DNA of 64,000 bases from Citrus sinensis. Lineage: Eukaryota; Streptophyta; Magnoliopsida; Sapindales; Rutaceae. Location: NCBI RefSeq assembly GCF_022201045.2, contig NC_068561.1:22450501-22514500 (forward strand). Reading direction: 5' to 3'. This document shows, piece after piece, positions 25,643-36,660 of the stretch. Each line of letters starts with the position of its first letter. Positions within the stretch are counted from its first letter, which is position 1. The notes beneath the pieces are model-generated. The model made no database searches, had not been told where the DNA came from, and saw nothing but the letters and a program-made list of their open reading frames with translations. The translations under genes and the position numbers were made by a program.

Positions 25643-27133
25643 TTACGTCTTTCTTTCACTCTGACATGTAACCCATCTTTCATTGTAAGTGTTCTCTGCA
25701 CACGTGTCCTTATCCTGTACGTCAATCACAAACCTCTCGATCACAGAGGCTGCTATTGATTTCATCAGAATATAAGCCATATCTTTACCAAGACACATCC
25801 TCGGCCCGGCATGAAAAGCGGGAAAGCGAAACACGTGCTCCGGCCGATAGGTTCCATTTTCCAGCCACCTTTCCTGCAAAAACTCATTGCAATTCTGTCC
25901 CCATATGCTCTCCATCCGCCACATTGCATATGTATGATACATAACAAACCATTTCTTTCCAACATATGTTCCATCCGGCAACATATCGTCCCTTTGGCAA
26001 GCTTTTGTATCAACCGGAACTGACGGGTATAACCTCAATGTTTCGGACATCGCCGCATGCAAATAATGCATGTCTCGTAGCTCGTCGAGACTATAAGTAT
26101 CGCCAATATTTCTCCCGTTTCGGGCCCGAATCGATTCGAGCTCCTTCAAAATATTTTGCTCAACCTTGGGATGGGATGCTAGTAGCCAAAAAAACCAACT
26201 CAAAGCTGAAGATGTAGTTTCACGTCCTGCTTGAATGAAGCTAACCACGATATCGCGGAGGAATTCGGTTGAGTTCTCGCTGTTTCCGATAAATCGGGAC
26301 AGTAAATCTTCATCCATATTTTCTGATTTTTCTTCCAGTCTTGAACGTATAATGTTATTTACAAATTCATGGACAATTTCAATCGAATTCTTAAGTTTTC
26401 GTTCCGACCCGATATTAAATTTCTTCTTGATACTCCATATCCGTTTGAAAGCATAGTAGAATCTCCCTGAACTAAGCGTTGCTGCATCTTCAAATGCCCG
26501 CATAAACTCTGAACCTGCGGTTCCGTCGCCGCCGAGACAAGCGGGGTCAAAGTTAAATGCCATTTTACAAATATTATCAAATGTATAACGCTGTAAAATA
26601 TCTTGCAAATCCACCAGCTGTCCATTCTTTGAAGCTTTTGCAAGAGTCGGAACTAATCTCGACAGAGTCTCGAACCTAATGTCGTGCAATACGAAATTTC
26701 GGAAGGATTTTGTGTTGAACTCATAGCTAGAGGTTTTCCGCTGTACTTTCCATAACTCGCCCTCGGAGATAAAGATTCCTCGGCCGAGAAAATCTTCGAG
26801 AAGGGTAACGAAGCGTTGGCCTTTCGGGTAGTTCTCGAAGTTGGTTTTGAGTATGTGTTCGACGTTTGCAGGGTTTGCCGTGATGACGCCGTGAATTTTG
26901 CCGAGACGGTGAAAGGTGGCAGTGTTGTTAGGGCATTGTTTTAGGATTTCGGTGCTCCAATCGACGAATCGGTGACGGTTTCTCAAGAATCCGGGCAAAG
27001 CTCCAACGAAAGGGTAATGTTTAAAGCCGACAGAAGGCCTTTTGTTCGAAGTCATGAAAAAGAACAAGCAGAGATAAAGAGAGAGGAGGGAGAAGAAGAC
27101 GAAAGATTGACCAACAGAGAAGAGCATTTCCAT
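25643..27133 (-). CDS. CYP94: Cytochrome P450 CYP94 family, block A gene 1, with frameshifted C-terminus
   Basis: Single-exon 496-aa reading frame, as is usual for CYP94 genes. The ATG at 27133 is chosen because MEMLFSVGQSF aligns with the starts of the three paralogues; the frame stays open upstream but that part lies in the promoter. It has an N-terminal membrane anchor, the I-helix AGRETTSS, K-helix SETLR and heme loop FHAGPRMCLG with the Cys ligand near residue 447. Known CYP94 enzymes omega-hydroxylate fatty acids or oxidise jasmonoyl-isoleucine at the ER. Compared with the block B copy, a net 14-base loss near 25686-25700 shifts the frame after DKDTC and replaces the end with 18 unrelated residues. 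The PERW motif reads QERW and HAYAMGR reads HTYAMWR. Expression may persist, but loss of the last beta-strand region makes normal activity doubtful. Confidence 0.8.
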   Translation of the reverse strand: MEMLFSVGQSFVFFSLLSLYLCLFFFMTSNKRPSVGFKHYPFVGALPGFLRNRHRFVDWSTEILKQCPNNTATFHRLGKIHGVITANPANVEHILKTNFENYPKGQRFVTLLEDFLGRGIFISEGELWKVQRKTSSYEFNTKSFRNFVLHDIRFETLSRLVPTLAKASKNGQLVDLQDILQRYTFDNICKMAFNFDPACLGGDGTAGSEFMRAFEDAATLSSGRFYYAFKRIWSIKKKFNIGSERKLKNSIEIVHEFVNNIIRSRLEEKSENMDEDLLSRFIGNSENSTEFLRDIVVSFIQAGRETTSSALSWFFWLLASHPKVEQNILKELESIRARNGRNIGDTYSLDELRDMHYLHAAMSETLRLYPSVPVDTKACQRDDMLPDGTYVGKKWFVMYHTYAMWRMESIWGQNCNEFLQERWLENGTYRPEHVFRFPAFHAGPRMCLGKDMAYILMKSIAASVIERFVIDVQDKDTCAENTYNERWVTCQSERKT

Positions 27134-27189
27134 AGCTAGATTCAAGCTACTGAGATATTTGTTTTTCTCTATATTTCGTCGTGTATGCA

Positions 27190-27198
27190 TATATAGAC
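27190..27198 (-). promoter_or_regulatory. Putative TATA box, CYP94 block A gene 1
   Basis: The minus strand reads CTATATATGC about 60 bases upstream of the ATG. The same motif stands at the same distance in the block B copy. Confidence 0.45.
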
Positions 27199-27249
27199 AT
27201 ACGAGAAATTCTGGAATACGCACATAGTAGCAGAAAAAAATTGACAAAA

Positions 27250-30200
27250 TAAATAAAATAACGACATGTCTACATTAAGATAAAATTATGTCAGTCTACT
27301 TGATCTTGTAGTCGGAATATTTTTTGTTTTAAAATTTTTTCAAATTTGGTGTTCATATATCATTTTTATTAATTAAACAGTTGTAAACTATAATAAAATT
27401 TTCTTTATTAAATTACGTAAGATTAATTTGACTATTAATTTGTTTCCCCAAACAAAATTGTTGAATTTTTTCCCTTCATTTATTTTTCTCTATCCAAATT
27501 TAGATTTGGGGGTGATTATTAGAAAATTTAAATTGTTAATGTGGTTTTCTTTCTGGATATGAAGTTTTTAAATTTAATATTAGAAATGACAAATAGTGAA
27601 ATGGCTTTTTGTAAAAGATGTATAGTTGTGTCATCATAAGAAGAAATTCTTGAATATATTATAAGTACTACACCCAATTAATATATGTATGACATGTGTA
27701 GTTCAAATGTCCAAATGTATATAACTACCAATTACATGGTGATTATGCACACATGGTAGAGCTTGAGGATACATGTATAATTAATTAAGTATAGTATCTC
27801 TCATATGCTCTAGAATCTCTCTATCATAAAAACTAAATCAGGCGGTAGCTAATTTGAAAGAGAATCATAGTAGAGTTCAAGGTTAAACGAGTATGATTTG
27901 TGTAGGTTTTGTGTAATAACTTTTGAAGAGTCCTATAAGAGCACTGGTTTCTCCTTATTGAACTTTATCATTGTGTTTTAATTGCTTATAACGAACTAAT
28001 TTTATAGGTAGCAGGGACAGAGCCCCACAAAGACGAGAATTTTATTTTCATCTAGTTTTTCCATCGTGATTTTTCATGAAACTAACGATCGTTTCTAAGG
28101 GTGAATTCTATTGCATATAACACAAAGGGATATTTCACGTTTCCTTACTTTGATTGTACTCTTCATATAAAAATGCTGATTATTCAAATAAGAAAGGATT
28201 TAAGTCCAATAGGTGATCCACAATTGATGAAGAGAAATGGAATTAAATTAAGAAAAAGACACTCACGCGAACTGCACATTTTTCCTCAGCATAACATTTT
28301 TATGCTGAAATGAGGCCTTTAATAGTTATGTTATGTTAGAAATTTAGAACCAATTCTTGACGGTGGAAATCTAAAAAAAAAGGCGTGAGAGATTGGGAGA
28401 GGAAATTAACGTTTGCCTGAAAATTCTTGGTTGTTCTCAGTATAAATTTATCCAATTGATGAGAATTTTTTCATGTGTTTTTAAACTTATATATTGGCTA
28501 AGAAGCATTGTGCGTTAAGAATCTGTGAATGAGAGAGTCACATATACGCTAGAAGTATCCAAAAGTTTCTTAGCTTCTAAACAATAAAGTTATCAACTTG
28601 CTATTATTTTGTCAAGTCACATAATTTAATACATTTGTAATAGTTTTATATTTGTTTACGTATATTATACAAGGTAATTTGTATTATGATAAAACCTCTT
28701 CTTTTCGTATTGTGTCCCTATAATTGGTGTGTGCCGATAGATATATAGAATAGATGTATATTTATAATGTATGAGTGAGTTTCTCTAATACGGGATCCCG
28801 CATTTTATTAAAGTTCAAGATGAACTTTTACAATATTATAAACAAGTTTTATAATGTTGTAACCTGATTATTTCTATCTAATACATTAAGCAGCCAAGAG
28901 GCCGTAGCATCAAACAAGAAAATCTGAATGAGGTTTCGAATTGGCTATGAGTTTTTTATTAAGTCTGCTCCACTCAACGACGAATTCATTAATGGCTTGC
29001 TACTCCGGGCATAGTAATTGATCCAAACAGTAGCTTAGCGGTTCGGTTTTTGATCCCACAAAGAAATGGTATTCTCCCAGGAAAAAAATAGGCTGTCCCT
29101 TCTCTTTCATTTCCATTTTGGCTGCTTTTGCATTCTCCTTCATTTCCACTTTGGCTGCTTTTGCATAGGCCGTTCTGATTCTGTCCAATTTAATTTCTGT
29201 TCGGTTTCACAAGTTATGTGTGTGCTGAGGCTTAACTATTGTAGAAATCCTTAGTGACTACATGTACTTTCGGTATCTACCAGGTGATAACTGGTAACAT
29301 TTTGGTCTTTTCGAGTGATCACGTCACTCAAAAAGGGGTGATCACAAATTTGCACTACCAACTTGAAACTTCTGAATGTCTCATAGTTTTATGTCAATAT
29401 TACTTGTAAATCATTGTTGCATGTCTCAGAGGCTAAAAGTCAAGTTCCAGCGAGTTTGATAATGACGAAGGTAGAAAAACACCTTCTTAATTACCCACTA
29501 ACTTGTCAATAGTCACAAAAGCTTCAAGTCAAAAAAAGAAGCTTATGGATTCTAGACATTGAATGGTTAATACTTAATCGGTGAGATTCAATTTTGTGTG
29601 GTTGTGAAAGACCGTTTTAAAATTAATTATTCATTGAAAAGTAATAATGAGACTGCTCACTGATAATTAGTTAAATGTACGCTTAGCAATCAAAACTAAA
29701 TAATTTGACCGGAGGAAAATCCAGCTAATGTAAATCTACTTCTTTAAGTGTTTAATCAAAGTTTTTGTACATAAAAAAAAAAATTGAATGATTCAAAACT
29801 GTAAAATCCAAATGATAAATTAGTCCGTAGCCCGACGGACCCAAATTTAAAAAATAAATTAAAATAAAAAAGTCCAAAATCAATAATTTGAATAGGAACT
29901 TCATCTAACGCGCGTTAAGTGTGGTGGCGAGCTTTCATTGGAAGAATCCTGTAGTAGGATTCAATGCTCCAATGAAATTCGACACGAGTGCCGTCGCACC
30001 GTAACATACACAGCCGGTGCGCACTAGATTAGTTCCATATTAAAATATTCAAATAACGAAGATCGTTAATTACTATAGTTCCATTAAGAGGTGTTGATTA
30101 GAAAATTAATTTAAAATAATAAGAACGAAACAAAAATGTGAGTGCGCCTTACATATGGACAATTTTGTTTAGGATGGCGAAATTATGATGCGAGAGATGA

Positions 30201-30738
30201 TAGTAGTACAAAATTCTTATGCTAAATAAATTTGTAAAAATTGATATTATTTTAAATTCATTAATTAAAAAAATATAAAATAATAAAAATTAAATCACAT
30301 GAACCAAGAATTATTTAATTTAAATAATTAATTATGTATTCTGATTTAATTGGAGGATGGGGCATATATCTATTGCATTTCAGCATTTACATAGAGCAAT
30401 ACAGTACAGGTACATGTACTGCAATTAAGCTGCGACGTCTGCAAAACGTACGTACGACAATTGCACTTTCCACGTCAAACAATTGTATGCTGCTTCTTGG
30501 ACAATACCAATACAAAGTACCAACAAAAACAGAAGACGAATCATTAATAAAGTGTCTGGTTATGTTACAACTGTGGTACTATACTATAGTTGTAATCAGT
30601 CATTAAATCTACTTAAATGAGAGGTACAACAATAAATCTAAGTGAATTCAATAATTGATTACAATTATAATATGGTACCACAATTACAACATAACCAAGT
30701 CCTTTAATTTAACATTTGGAAACTCGTGAAGGCGAATG
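27250..30738. other. Intergenic DNA between the two block A P450 genes
   Basis: It matches 48930-54458 in block B, which is longer because of insertions. The intact target site for the block B hAT element lies at about 29731-29750 (aatctacttctttaag). The site matching the block B poly-C insert is at about 28130 (cacgtttccttactttg). Apart from a short coding-like remnant at 28990-29190, no gene is seen. Confidence 0.6.
28990..29190 (-). pseudogene. Unidentified coding-like remnant, block A copy
   Basis: The minus strand encodes DRIRTAYAKAAKVEMKEN followed by a near repeat (AKAAKMEMKEK), reflecting a 33-base tandem duplication. A stretch GSKTEPLSYCLDQ follows. The block B counterpart (51750-52186) is longer by a 92-base segment and keeps a longer open frame. 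I do not recognise the protein. Confidence 0.3.
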
Positions 30739-32253
30739 TCAATCCAGGGCACCCGGACATCTTTCCCTCACTGTTACGTGCAATCCATCTTTAATTCTGA
30801 GAGTCAAAGATAATACCTTCTCCGGACAAGTGTCCTTATGTTGTACGTCAACCGCAAACCTCTCAATCACAGACGCTGCTATTGATTTCATCTGAATGTA
30901 AGCCATATCTTTCCCAAGACACATCCTCGGCCCGGCGTGAAAAACCGGAAACCGAAACACATTTTCCGACCGATAAATTCCGTCCTCCAGCCACCTTTCC
31001 GGCAAATATTCATTGCAATTCTCTCCCCATATGCTCTCCATCCGCCCCATTGCATATGCATGATAAGTAACATACCAATCCTTTTCGACAAATGTACCGT
31101 CTGGCAAGATATCGTCGTTTCGGCAAGCTTTCGAGTCAACCGGAACCGGCGGGTACAGCCTCAACGTCTCCGATAGCGCTGCATGCAAATAATGCATGTC
31201 TCGCAACTCCTCGAAACTGTAGGTAGCGCCGACGCTTCTCCCATTTCGGGCCCGAATCGATTCAAGCTCCTTTAAAATATTTTGCTCAACCTTGGGATGG
31301 GATGCTAATAGCCAAAAGAACCAACTCAAAGCCGAAGATGTAGAGTCACGTCCAGCCAGGATAAAGCTAATCACGATATCTCGGAGAAATTCGGTTGAGT
31401 TCTTCCCGTTACCGATAAACCGTGACAGCAAATCGTCTTCCATATTCGCCTTTTTTTCTTCCATTCTTGAACGTATAATGTTATTTGCAAATTCATGAAC
31501 TATTGCAATTGAATTCTTTAGCGTTCGCTCTGACCCGATGTTAAAGAACTTCTTGACATTCCACATATGCTTGAAAGCGTATAGGAATCTCCCCGAACTA
31601 AGCGTTGCAGCATCTTCAAAAGCCCGCATAAACTCTGAACCGGCAGTTCCGTCGCCGCCGAGACAACCGGGATCAAATTTAAATGCCACTTTACAAATAT
31701 TATCAAACCCATAACGTTCCAAAATATCTTGTAAATCCAACACCTGTCCGGTCCTGGACGCTTTTACGAGAATCGGAACTAACCTCGATAGAGTCTCGAA
31801 CCTAACGTTGTCCATTACGAAATTTCGGAGCGATTTTGTGCTGAACTCGTAGCTAGCGGTTTTCCTCTGTACTTTCCATAACTCGCCATCGGAGTTAAAG
31901 ATTCCTCGGCCGAGAAAATCTTCGAGAAGGTTAACGAAGCGTTGACCTTTTGGGTAGTTCTCGAAGTTGGTCTTGAGTATGTGTTCGACGTTTGCAGGGT
32001 TTGCCGTGATGACGCTGTGAATTTCGCCGGGGCTGTAAAAGATGGTCGTGCCCTTGGGGCAGTGTTTAAGGATTTCGGTGCTCCAGTCAAGGAAGCGGTG
32101 GCGGTTTCTCAAGTATCCGGGCAAGGCTCCGACGACAGGGTAATGTTTAAAGCCGACAGCAGGTCTTTTGTATGAAGTAAAAAAGTACAAGTAGAGGTAA
32201 AGAGAGAGGAGGGAGATGAAAATGAAAGATTGAAGAGAGAGGAGCATTTCCAT
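30739..32253 (-). CDS. CYP94: Cytochrome P450 CYP94 family (CYP94D-like), block A gene 2
   Basis: Intronless, 504 aa, starting MEMLLSLQSFIF at 32253 with a hydrophobic anchor over about the first 25 residues and a hinge (KRPAVGFKHYP). Landmarks are the I-helix AGRDSTSS at about 300-307, K-helix ETLR at 362-365, PERW, and the heme loop FHAGPRMCLG with the Cys at about 445. CYP94 enzymes use NADPH-P450 reductase electrons to hydroxylate the omega end of fatty acids or jasmonoyl-isoleucine; the exact substrate is unknown here. The phrase ENYPKGQRFVNLLEDFLGRG is typical of the family, and the CYP94D assignment is from memory. One oddity is Ser at about 304, where the conserved oxygen-activation Thr stands in the other three copies. 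The gene is otherwise complete and lies about 3.6 kb downstream, in its own direction, of gene 1's promoter. Its partner is at 54459-55973. Confidence 0.88.
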   Translation of the reverse strand: MEMLLSLQSFIFISLLSLYLYLYFFTSYKRPAVGFKHYPVVGALPGYLRNRHRFLDWSTEILKHCPKGTTIFYSPGEIHSVITANPANVEHILKTNFENYPKGQRFVNLLEDFLGRGIFNSDGELWKVQRKTASYEFSTKSLRNFVMDNVRFETLSRLVPILVKASRTGQVLDLQDILERYGFDNICKVAFKFDPGCLGGDGTAGSEFMRAFEDAATLSSGRFLYAFKHMWNVKKFFNIGSERTLKNSIAIVHEFANNIIRSRMEEKKANMEDDLLSRFIGNGKNSTEFLRDIVISFILAGRDSTSSALSWFFWLLASHPKVEQNILKELESIRARNGRSVGATYSFEELRDMHYLHAALSETLRLYPPVPVDSKACRNDDILPDGTFVEKDWYVTYHAYAMGRMESIWGENCNEYLPERWLEDGIYRSENVFRFPVFHAGPRMCLGKDMAYIQMKSIAASVIERFAVDVQHKDTCPEKVLSLTLRIKDGLHVTVRERCPGALD

Positions 32254-32303
32254 AGCTAGAATCAAGCTACAGAGATAAGGATCTCTCTTATCTCGGTGAT
32301 CAA

Positions 32304-32314
32304 GATATTTATAG
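32304..32314 (-). promoter_or_regulatory. Putative TATA box, CYP94 block A gene 2
   Basis: The minus strand reads CTATAAATATC about 50-60 bases upstream of the ATG, next to the conserved ttgatcaccgagataag leader that is also present before the block B copy. Confidence 0.5.
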
Positions 32315-32351
32315 AAAAAAAAAATGAAAAGAGGCGATAGGGGTTACTTTT

Positions 32352-32582
32352 CGGTGCCGTAAATTTTTTTTTTTCGGTGTATTAAATAATCTATTATTCG
32401 AAGATTATATTGGGTCCCAATTAATCCAGATTCGAGCCGGGTAGGGCCACTAGGGCGGCAAAGCTCTCCCAACAAGTATTTAATGCAGCTGCATTCCCAA
32501 ACCTCGAACCGAGGACCTTGGTTAAGCTAGAACAACTCCACGTCAGTTGATCTACGCGATGGTTGGTCAGTGCTGTGAAATG
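32352..32582 (-). mobile_element. Minus-strand tRNA-derived SINE, block A only
   Basis: The T run at 32364-32374 is the A tail of a minus-strand element. The minus strand has a B-box-like ggttcgaggtttggg and, toward its 5' end, an A-box-like tagatcaactgacg. The flanks cggtgccgtaaat (32352-32364) and cagtgctgtgaaat (32569-32582) form an imperfect target duplication. Block B has one copy of this site (aggtgctgtaaaatg, about 56079) and no insert. SINE identity rests on Pol III box likeness, the A tail and the filled/empty comparison. Confidence 0.65.
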
Positions 32583-33121
32583 TTATACGTACTTGTATTG
32601 GACGAGAATACGAAGAGATGAGGATAGCTGTGCAGGTCTATAATTTTTGTGTTGTGCACTAATTATTGGCTGTTTGCTTCGAAGGGAAATGAAAATGATA
32701 TAAATTTAAAAAATTTGGTCACCGCTTAACACAAAATTAACACAGCATCATTGTATTAACACACACCCAAAAAAAAAAAACTTCACTTTTTATCCTAAGT
32801 TTCATTTCCAATGTTATGACGTGATGTGTCATTAAATTAGTTGATAACTTTTCATATCTTTTAAATGGATTAATTATATCTTATCTACCGAGTCTTAAAC
32901 GAGTGGTCTTCAAATAACTTCATCTAACCTAATTTTGACTTTTTTCACATGCGTTCTTTTAAAAAAATAATAGAATCATAAAACTACATTTTCTCACCAT
33001 CGCATTCCTTAATAAATGATATATTAATTGAGAATAAATTTTGATATATATAACGCTTAGTCAAGTAGGCAGATCCCATTTCAAAATAGAGGATAAGATT
33101 TCAAAAAAAAAATAATTAAAA

Positions 33122-33253
33122 CTTGGTATTATTCGGGAAGCAAACGATGAAGAGTCGTATCTGATTCTGCACATACCTGGTAAGGCTGTACGCTACAACC
33201 TTAATGTCAAGACTTTTCCTGGTTTGATGCTAGCTGTGGGGTTAAATTTATGA
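33122..33253 (+). pseudogene. F-box protein C-terminal fragment, array copy 1
   Basis: Encodes LGIIREANDEESYLILHIPG followed by KAVRYNLNVKTF, then a stop. From memory this resembles the C-terminal F-box-associated region of plant F-box proteins of the At5g07610 type. No F-box or complete gene is present, so this is a captured fragment. Confidence 0.4.
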
Positions 33254-34311
33254 TTTTAAATGGCTTAAATGTAGCTGTTGGACTTTTCTATTGGCTTATT
33301 AGTCATTTGGAATTCCTTGTGTTGAATAAGCAATTTTGATGGTATGAATATTGTTAACAAATTAAATGTGTTATTGTACCATGTAATGCTTTCTCTTTGC
33401 TTGTTGAAGAATGAAGATAAAAACTACTAATGAATACAGAGCAGCAGAGAGTGAATATTTGGTCTGTTCCAACTCTGTGACTATAAGGTGCTAGAGAAGA
33501 AAGATGACAGGTATAAAGAGTTGGCATATATGAGGAGCTAATTAATTTATTAATTGTTGACTCTTGCAAGTTTAACCAAAGTTTAGGAAAATTCAATCTT
33601 GTGGTTAAACCAGTTTCCCTAAATTAATGCCAATGAAGAACATCGATCCCTCCGCTCTTAGGTAATTTGCTTCTTGGCTCTGCAGCGACAGACATTTTTA
33701 TTTCTTGAATTGCTCTTGAGGTTGAAATGGATTGTGGGCAAAGAAGATGCTCAAGTGCAATCTAGTGTGCCTTTCATTTCTAATTCAAATGGAAACCAAT
33801 CATGCCAATCGGTGAAACACTGGCAAAACTTTTGTGTTGTGCACTAATTATTGGCTGTTTGCATCGAAGGGAAATGAAAATGATATAAAATTTAAAAAAT
33901 TTGGTCAGCGCTTAACACAAAATTAACATAGCATCATTGTATTAACACACACCCAAAAAAAAAAAAACTTCACTTTTTATCCTAAGTTTCATTTCCAATG
34001 TTATGACGTGATGTGTCATTAAATTAGTTGATAAATTTTCATATCTTTTAAATGGATTAATTATATCTTATCTACCGAGTCTTAAACGAGTGGTCTTCAA
34101 ATAACTTCATCTAACCTAATTTTGACTTTTTTCACATGCGTTCTTTTAAAAAAATAATAGAATCATAAAACTACATTTTCTCACCATCGCATTCCTTAAT
34201 AAATGATATATTAATTGAGAATAAATTTTGATATATATAACGCTTAGTCAAGTAGGCAGATCTCATTTCAAAATAGAGGATAAGATTTCAAAAAAAAAAA
34301 ATAAATCAAAA

Positions 34312-34443
34312 CTTGGTATTATTCGGGAAGCAAACGATGAAGAGTCGTATATGATGCTGCACATACCTGGTAAGGCTGTACGCTACAACCTTAATGTCAA
34401 GACTTTTTCTGGTTTGATGCTAGCTGTGGGGTTAAATTTATGA
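34312..34443 (+). pseudogene. F-box protein C-terminal fragment, array copy 2
   Basis: Same fragment with SYMMLHIPG in place of SYLILHIPG. It belongs to the 1190-base unit that is repeated exactly in copy 3. Confidence 0.4.
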
Positions 34444-35501
34444 TTTTAAATGGCTTAAATGTAGCTGTTGGACTTTTCTATTGGCTTATTAGTCATTTGG
34501 AATTCCTCTTGTTGAATAAGCAATTTTGATGGTATGAATATTGTTAACAAATTAAATGTGTTATTGCACCATGTAATGCTTTCTCTTTGCTTGTTGAAGA
34601 ATGAAGATAAAAACTACTAATGAATACAGAGCAGCAGAGAGTGAATATTTGGTCTGTTCCAACTCTGTGACTATAAGGTGCTAGAGAAGAAAGATGACAG
34701 GTATAAAGAGTTGGCATATATGAGGAGCTAATTAATTTATTAATTGTTGACTCTTGCAAGTTTAACCAAAGTTTAGGAAAATTCAATCTTGTGGTTAAAC
34801 CAGTTTCCCTAAATTAATGCCAATGAAGAACATCGATCCCTCCGCTCTTAGGTAATTTGCTTCTTGGCTCTGCAGCGACAGACATTTTTATTTCTTGAAT
34901 TGCTCTTGAGGTTGAAATGGATTGTGGGCAAAGAAGATGCTCAAGTGCAATCTAGTGTGCCTTTCATTTCTAATTCAAATGGAAACCAATCATGCCAATC
35001 GGTGAAACACTGGCAAAACTTTTGTGTTGTGCACTAATTATTGGCTGTTTGCATCGAAGGGAAATGAAAATGATATAAAATTTAAAAAATTTGGTCAGCG
35101 CTTAACACAAAATTAACATAGCATCATTGTATTAACACACACCCAAAAAAAAAAAAACTTCACTTTTTATCCTAAGTTTCATTTCCAATGTTATGACGTG
35201 ATGTGTCATTAAATTAGTTGATAAATTTTCATATCTTTTAAATGGATTAATTATATCTTATCTACCGAGTCTTAAACGAGTGGTCTTCAAATAACTTCAT
35301 CTAACCTAATTTTGACTTTTTTCACATGCGTTCTTTTAAAAAAATAATAGAATCATAAAACTACATTTTCTCACCATCGCATTCCTTAATAAATGATATA
35401 TTAATTGAGAATAAATTTTGATATATATAACGCTTAGTCAAGTAGGCAGATCTCATTTCAAAATAGAGGATAAGATTTCAAAAAAAAAAAATAAATCAAA
35501 A

Positions 35502-35633
35502 CTTGGTATTATTCGGGAAGCAAACGATGAAGAGTCGTATATGATGCTGCACATACCTGGTAAGGCTGTACGCTACAACCTTAATGTCAAGACTTTTTCT
35601 GGTTTGATGCTAGCTGTGGGGTTAAATTTATGA
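35502..35633 (+). pseudogene. F-box protein C-terminal fragment, array copy 3
   Basis: Identical to the copy 2 fragment over its whole length. Confidence 0.4.
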
Positions 35634-36660
35634 TTTTAAATGGCTTAAATGTAGCTGTTGGACTTTTCTATTGGCTTATTAGTCATTTGGAATTCCTCTT
35701 GTTGAATAAGCAATTTTGATGGTATGAATATTGTTAACAAATTAAATGTGTTATTGCACCATGTAATGCTTTCTCTTTGCTTGTTGAAGAATGAAGATAA
35801 AAACTACTAATGAATACAGAGCAGCAGAGAGTGAATATTTGGTCTGTTCCAACTCTGTGACTATAAGGTGCTAGAGAAGAAAGATGACAGGTATAAAGAG
35901 TTGGCATATATGAGGAGCTAATTAATTTATTAATTGTTGACTCTTGCAAGTTTAACCAAAGTTTAGGAAAATTCAATCTTGTGGTTAAACCAGTTTCCCT
36001 AAATTAATGCCAATGAAGAACATCGATCCCTCCGCTCTTAGGTAATTTGCTTCTTGGCTCTGCAGCGACAGACATTTTTATTTCTTGAATTGCTCTTGAG
36101 GTTGAAATGGATTGTGGGCAAAGAAGATGCTCAAGTGCAATCTAGTGTGCCTTTCATTTCTAATTCAAATGGAAACCAATCATGCCAATCGGTGAAACAC
36201 TGGCAAAACTTTTGTGTTGTGCACTAATTATTGGCTGTTTGCATCGAAGGGAAATGAAAATGATATAAAATTTAAAAAATTTGGTCAGCGCTTAACACAA
36301 AATTAACATAGCATCATTGTATTAACACACACCCAAAAAAAAAAAACTTCAATTTTTATCCTAAGTTTCATTTCCAATATTATGACATGATGTGTCATTA
36401 AATTAGTTGATAACTTTTCATATCTTTTAAATGGATTAATTATATCTTATCTACCGAGTCTTAAACGAGTGGTCTTCAAATAACTTCATCTAACCTAATT
36501 TTGACTTTTTTCACATGCGTTTTTTTTTTAAAAAAAATAGAATCATAAAACTACATTTTCTCACCATCGCATTCCTTAATAAATGATATAGTAATTGAGA
36601 ATAAATTTTGAGATATATAACGCTTGGCAGATCCCATTTCAAAATAGAGGATAAGATTTC

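Larger units (their letters stand above)
32646..36660. repeat. Tandem array of a 1.19-kb unit, three full copies plus a partial fourth
   Basis: Copies begin at 32646, 33831, 35021 and 36211, each with tttgtgttgtgcac. Copies 2 and 3 are exactly 1190 bases long and I saw no difference between them. Copy 1 differs at scattered bases, and the partial copy 4 diverges further and ends at about 36660. Each full unit joins about 450 bases of native flank, present once in block B at 56146-56600, to about 740 bases of foreign sequence carrying an F-box-like coding fragment. The array is therefore a local amplification specific to block A. Confidence 0.92.

Noticed and set aside
25756-26456. Open frames antisense to the P450 genes, conserved in all four copies
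   Set aside because: They are mirror frames of a conserved coding sequence; conservation follows the P450 codons and no domain is present.
33354-33596. 80-codon minus-strand frame repeated in the 1.19-kb array
   Set aside because: No domain or codon pattern. Repetition comes from the array itself and the frame runs antisense to the captured fragment's downstream region.
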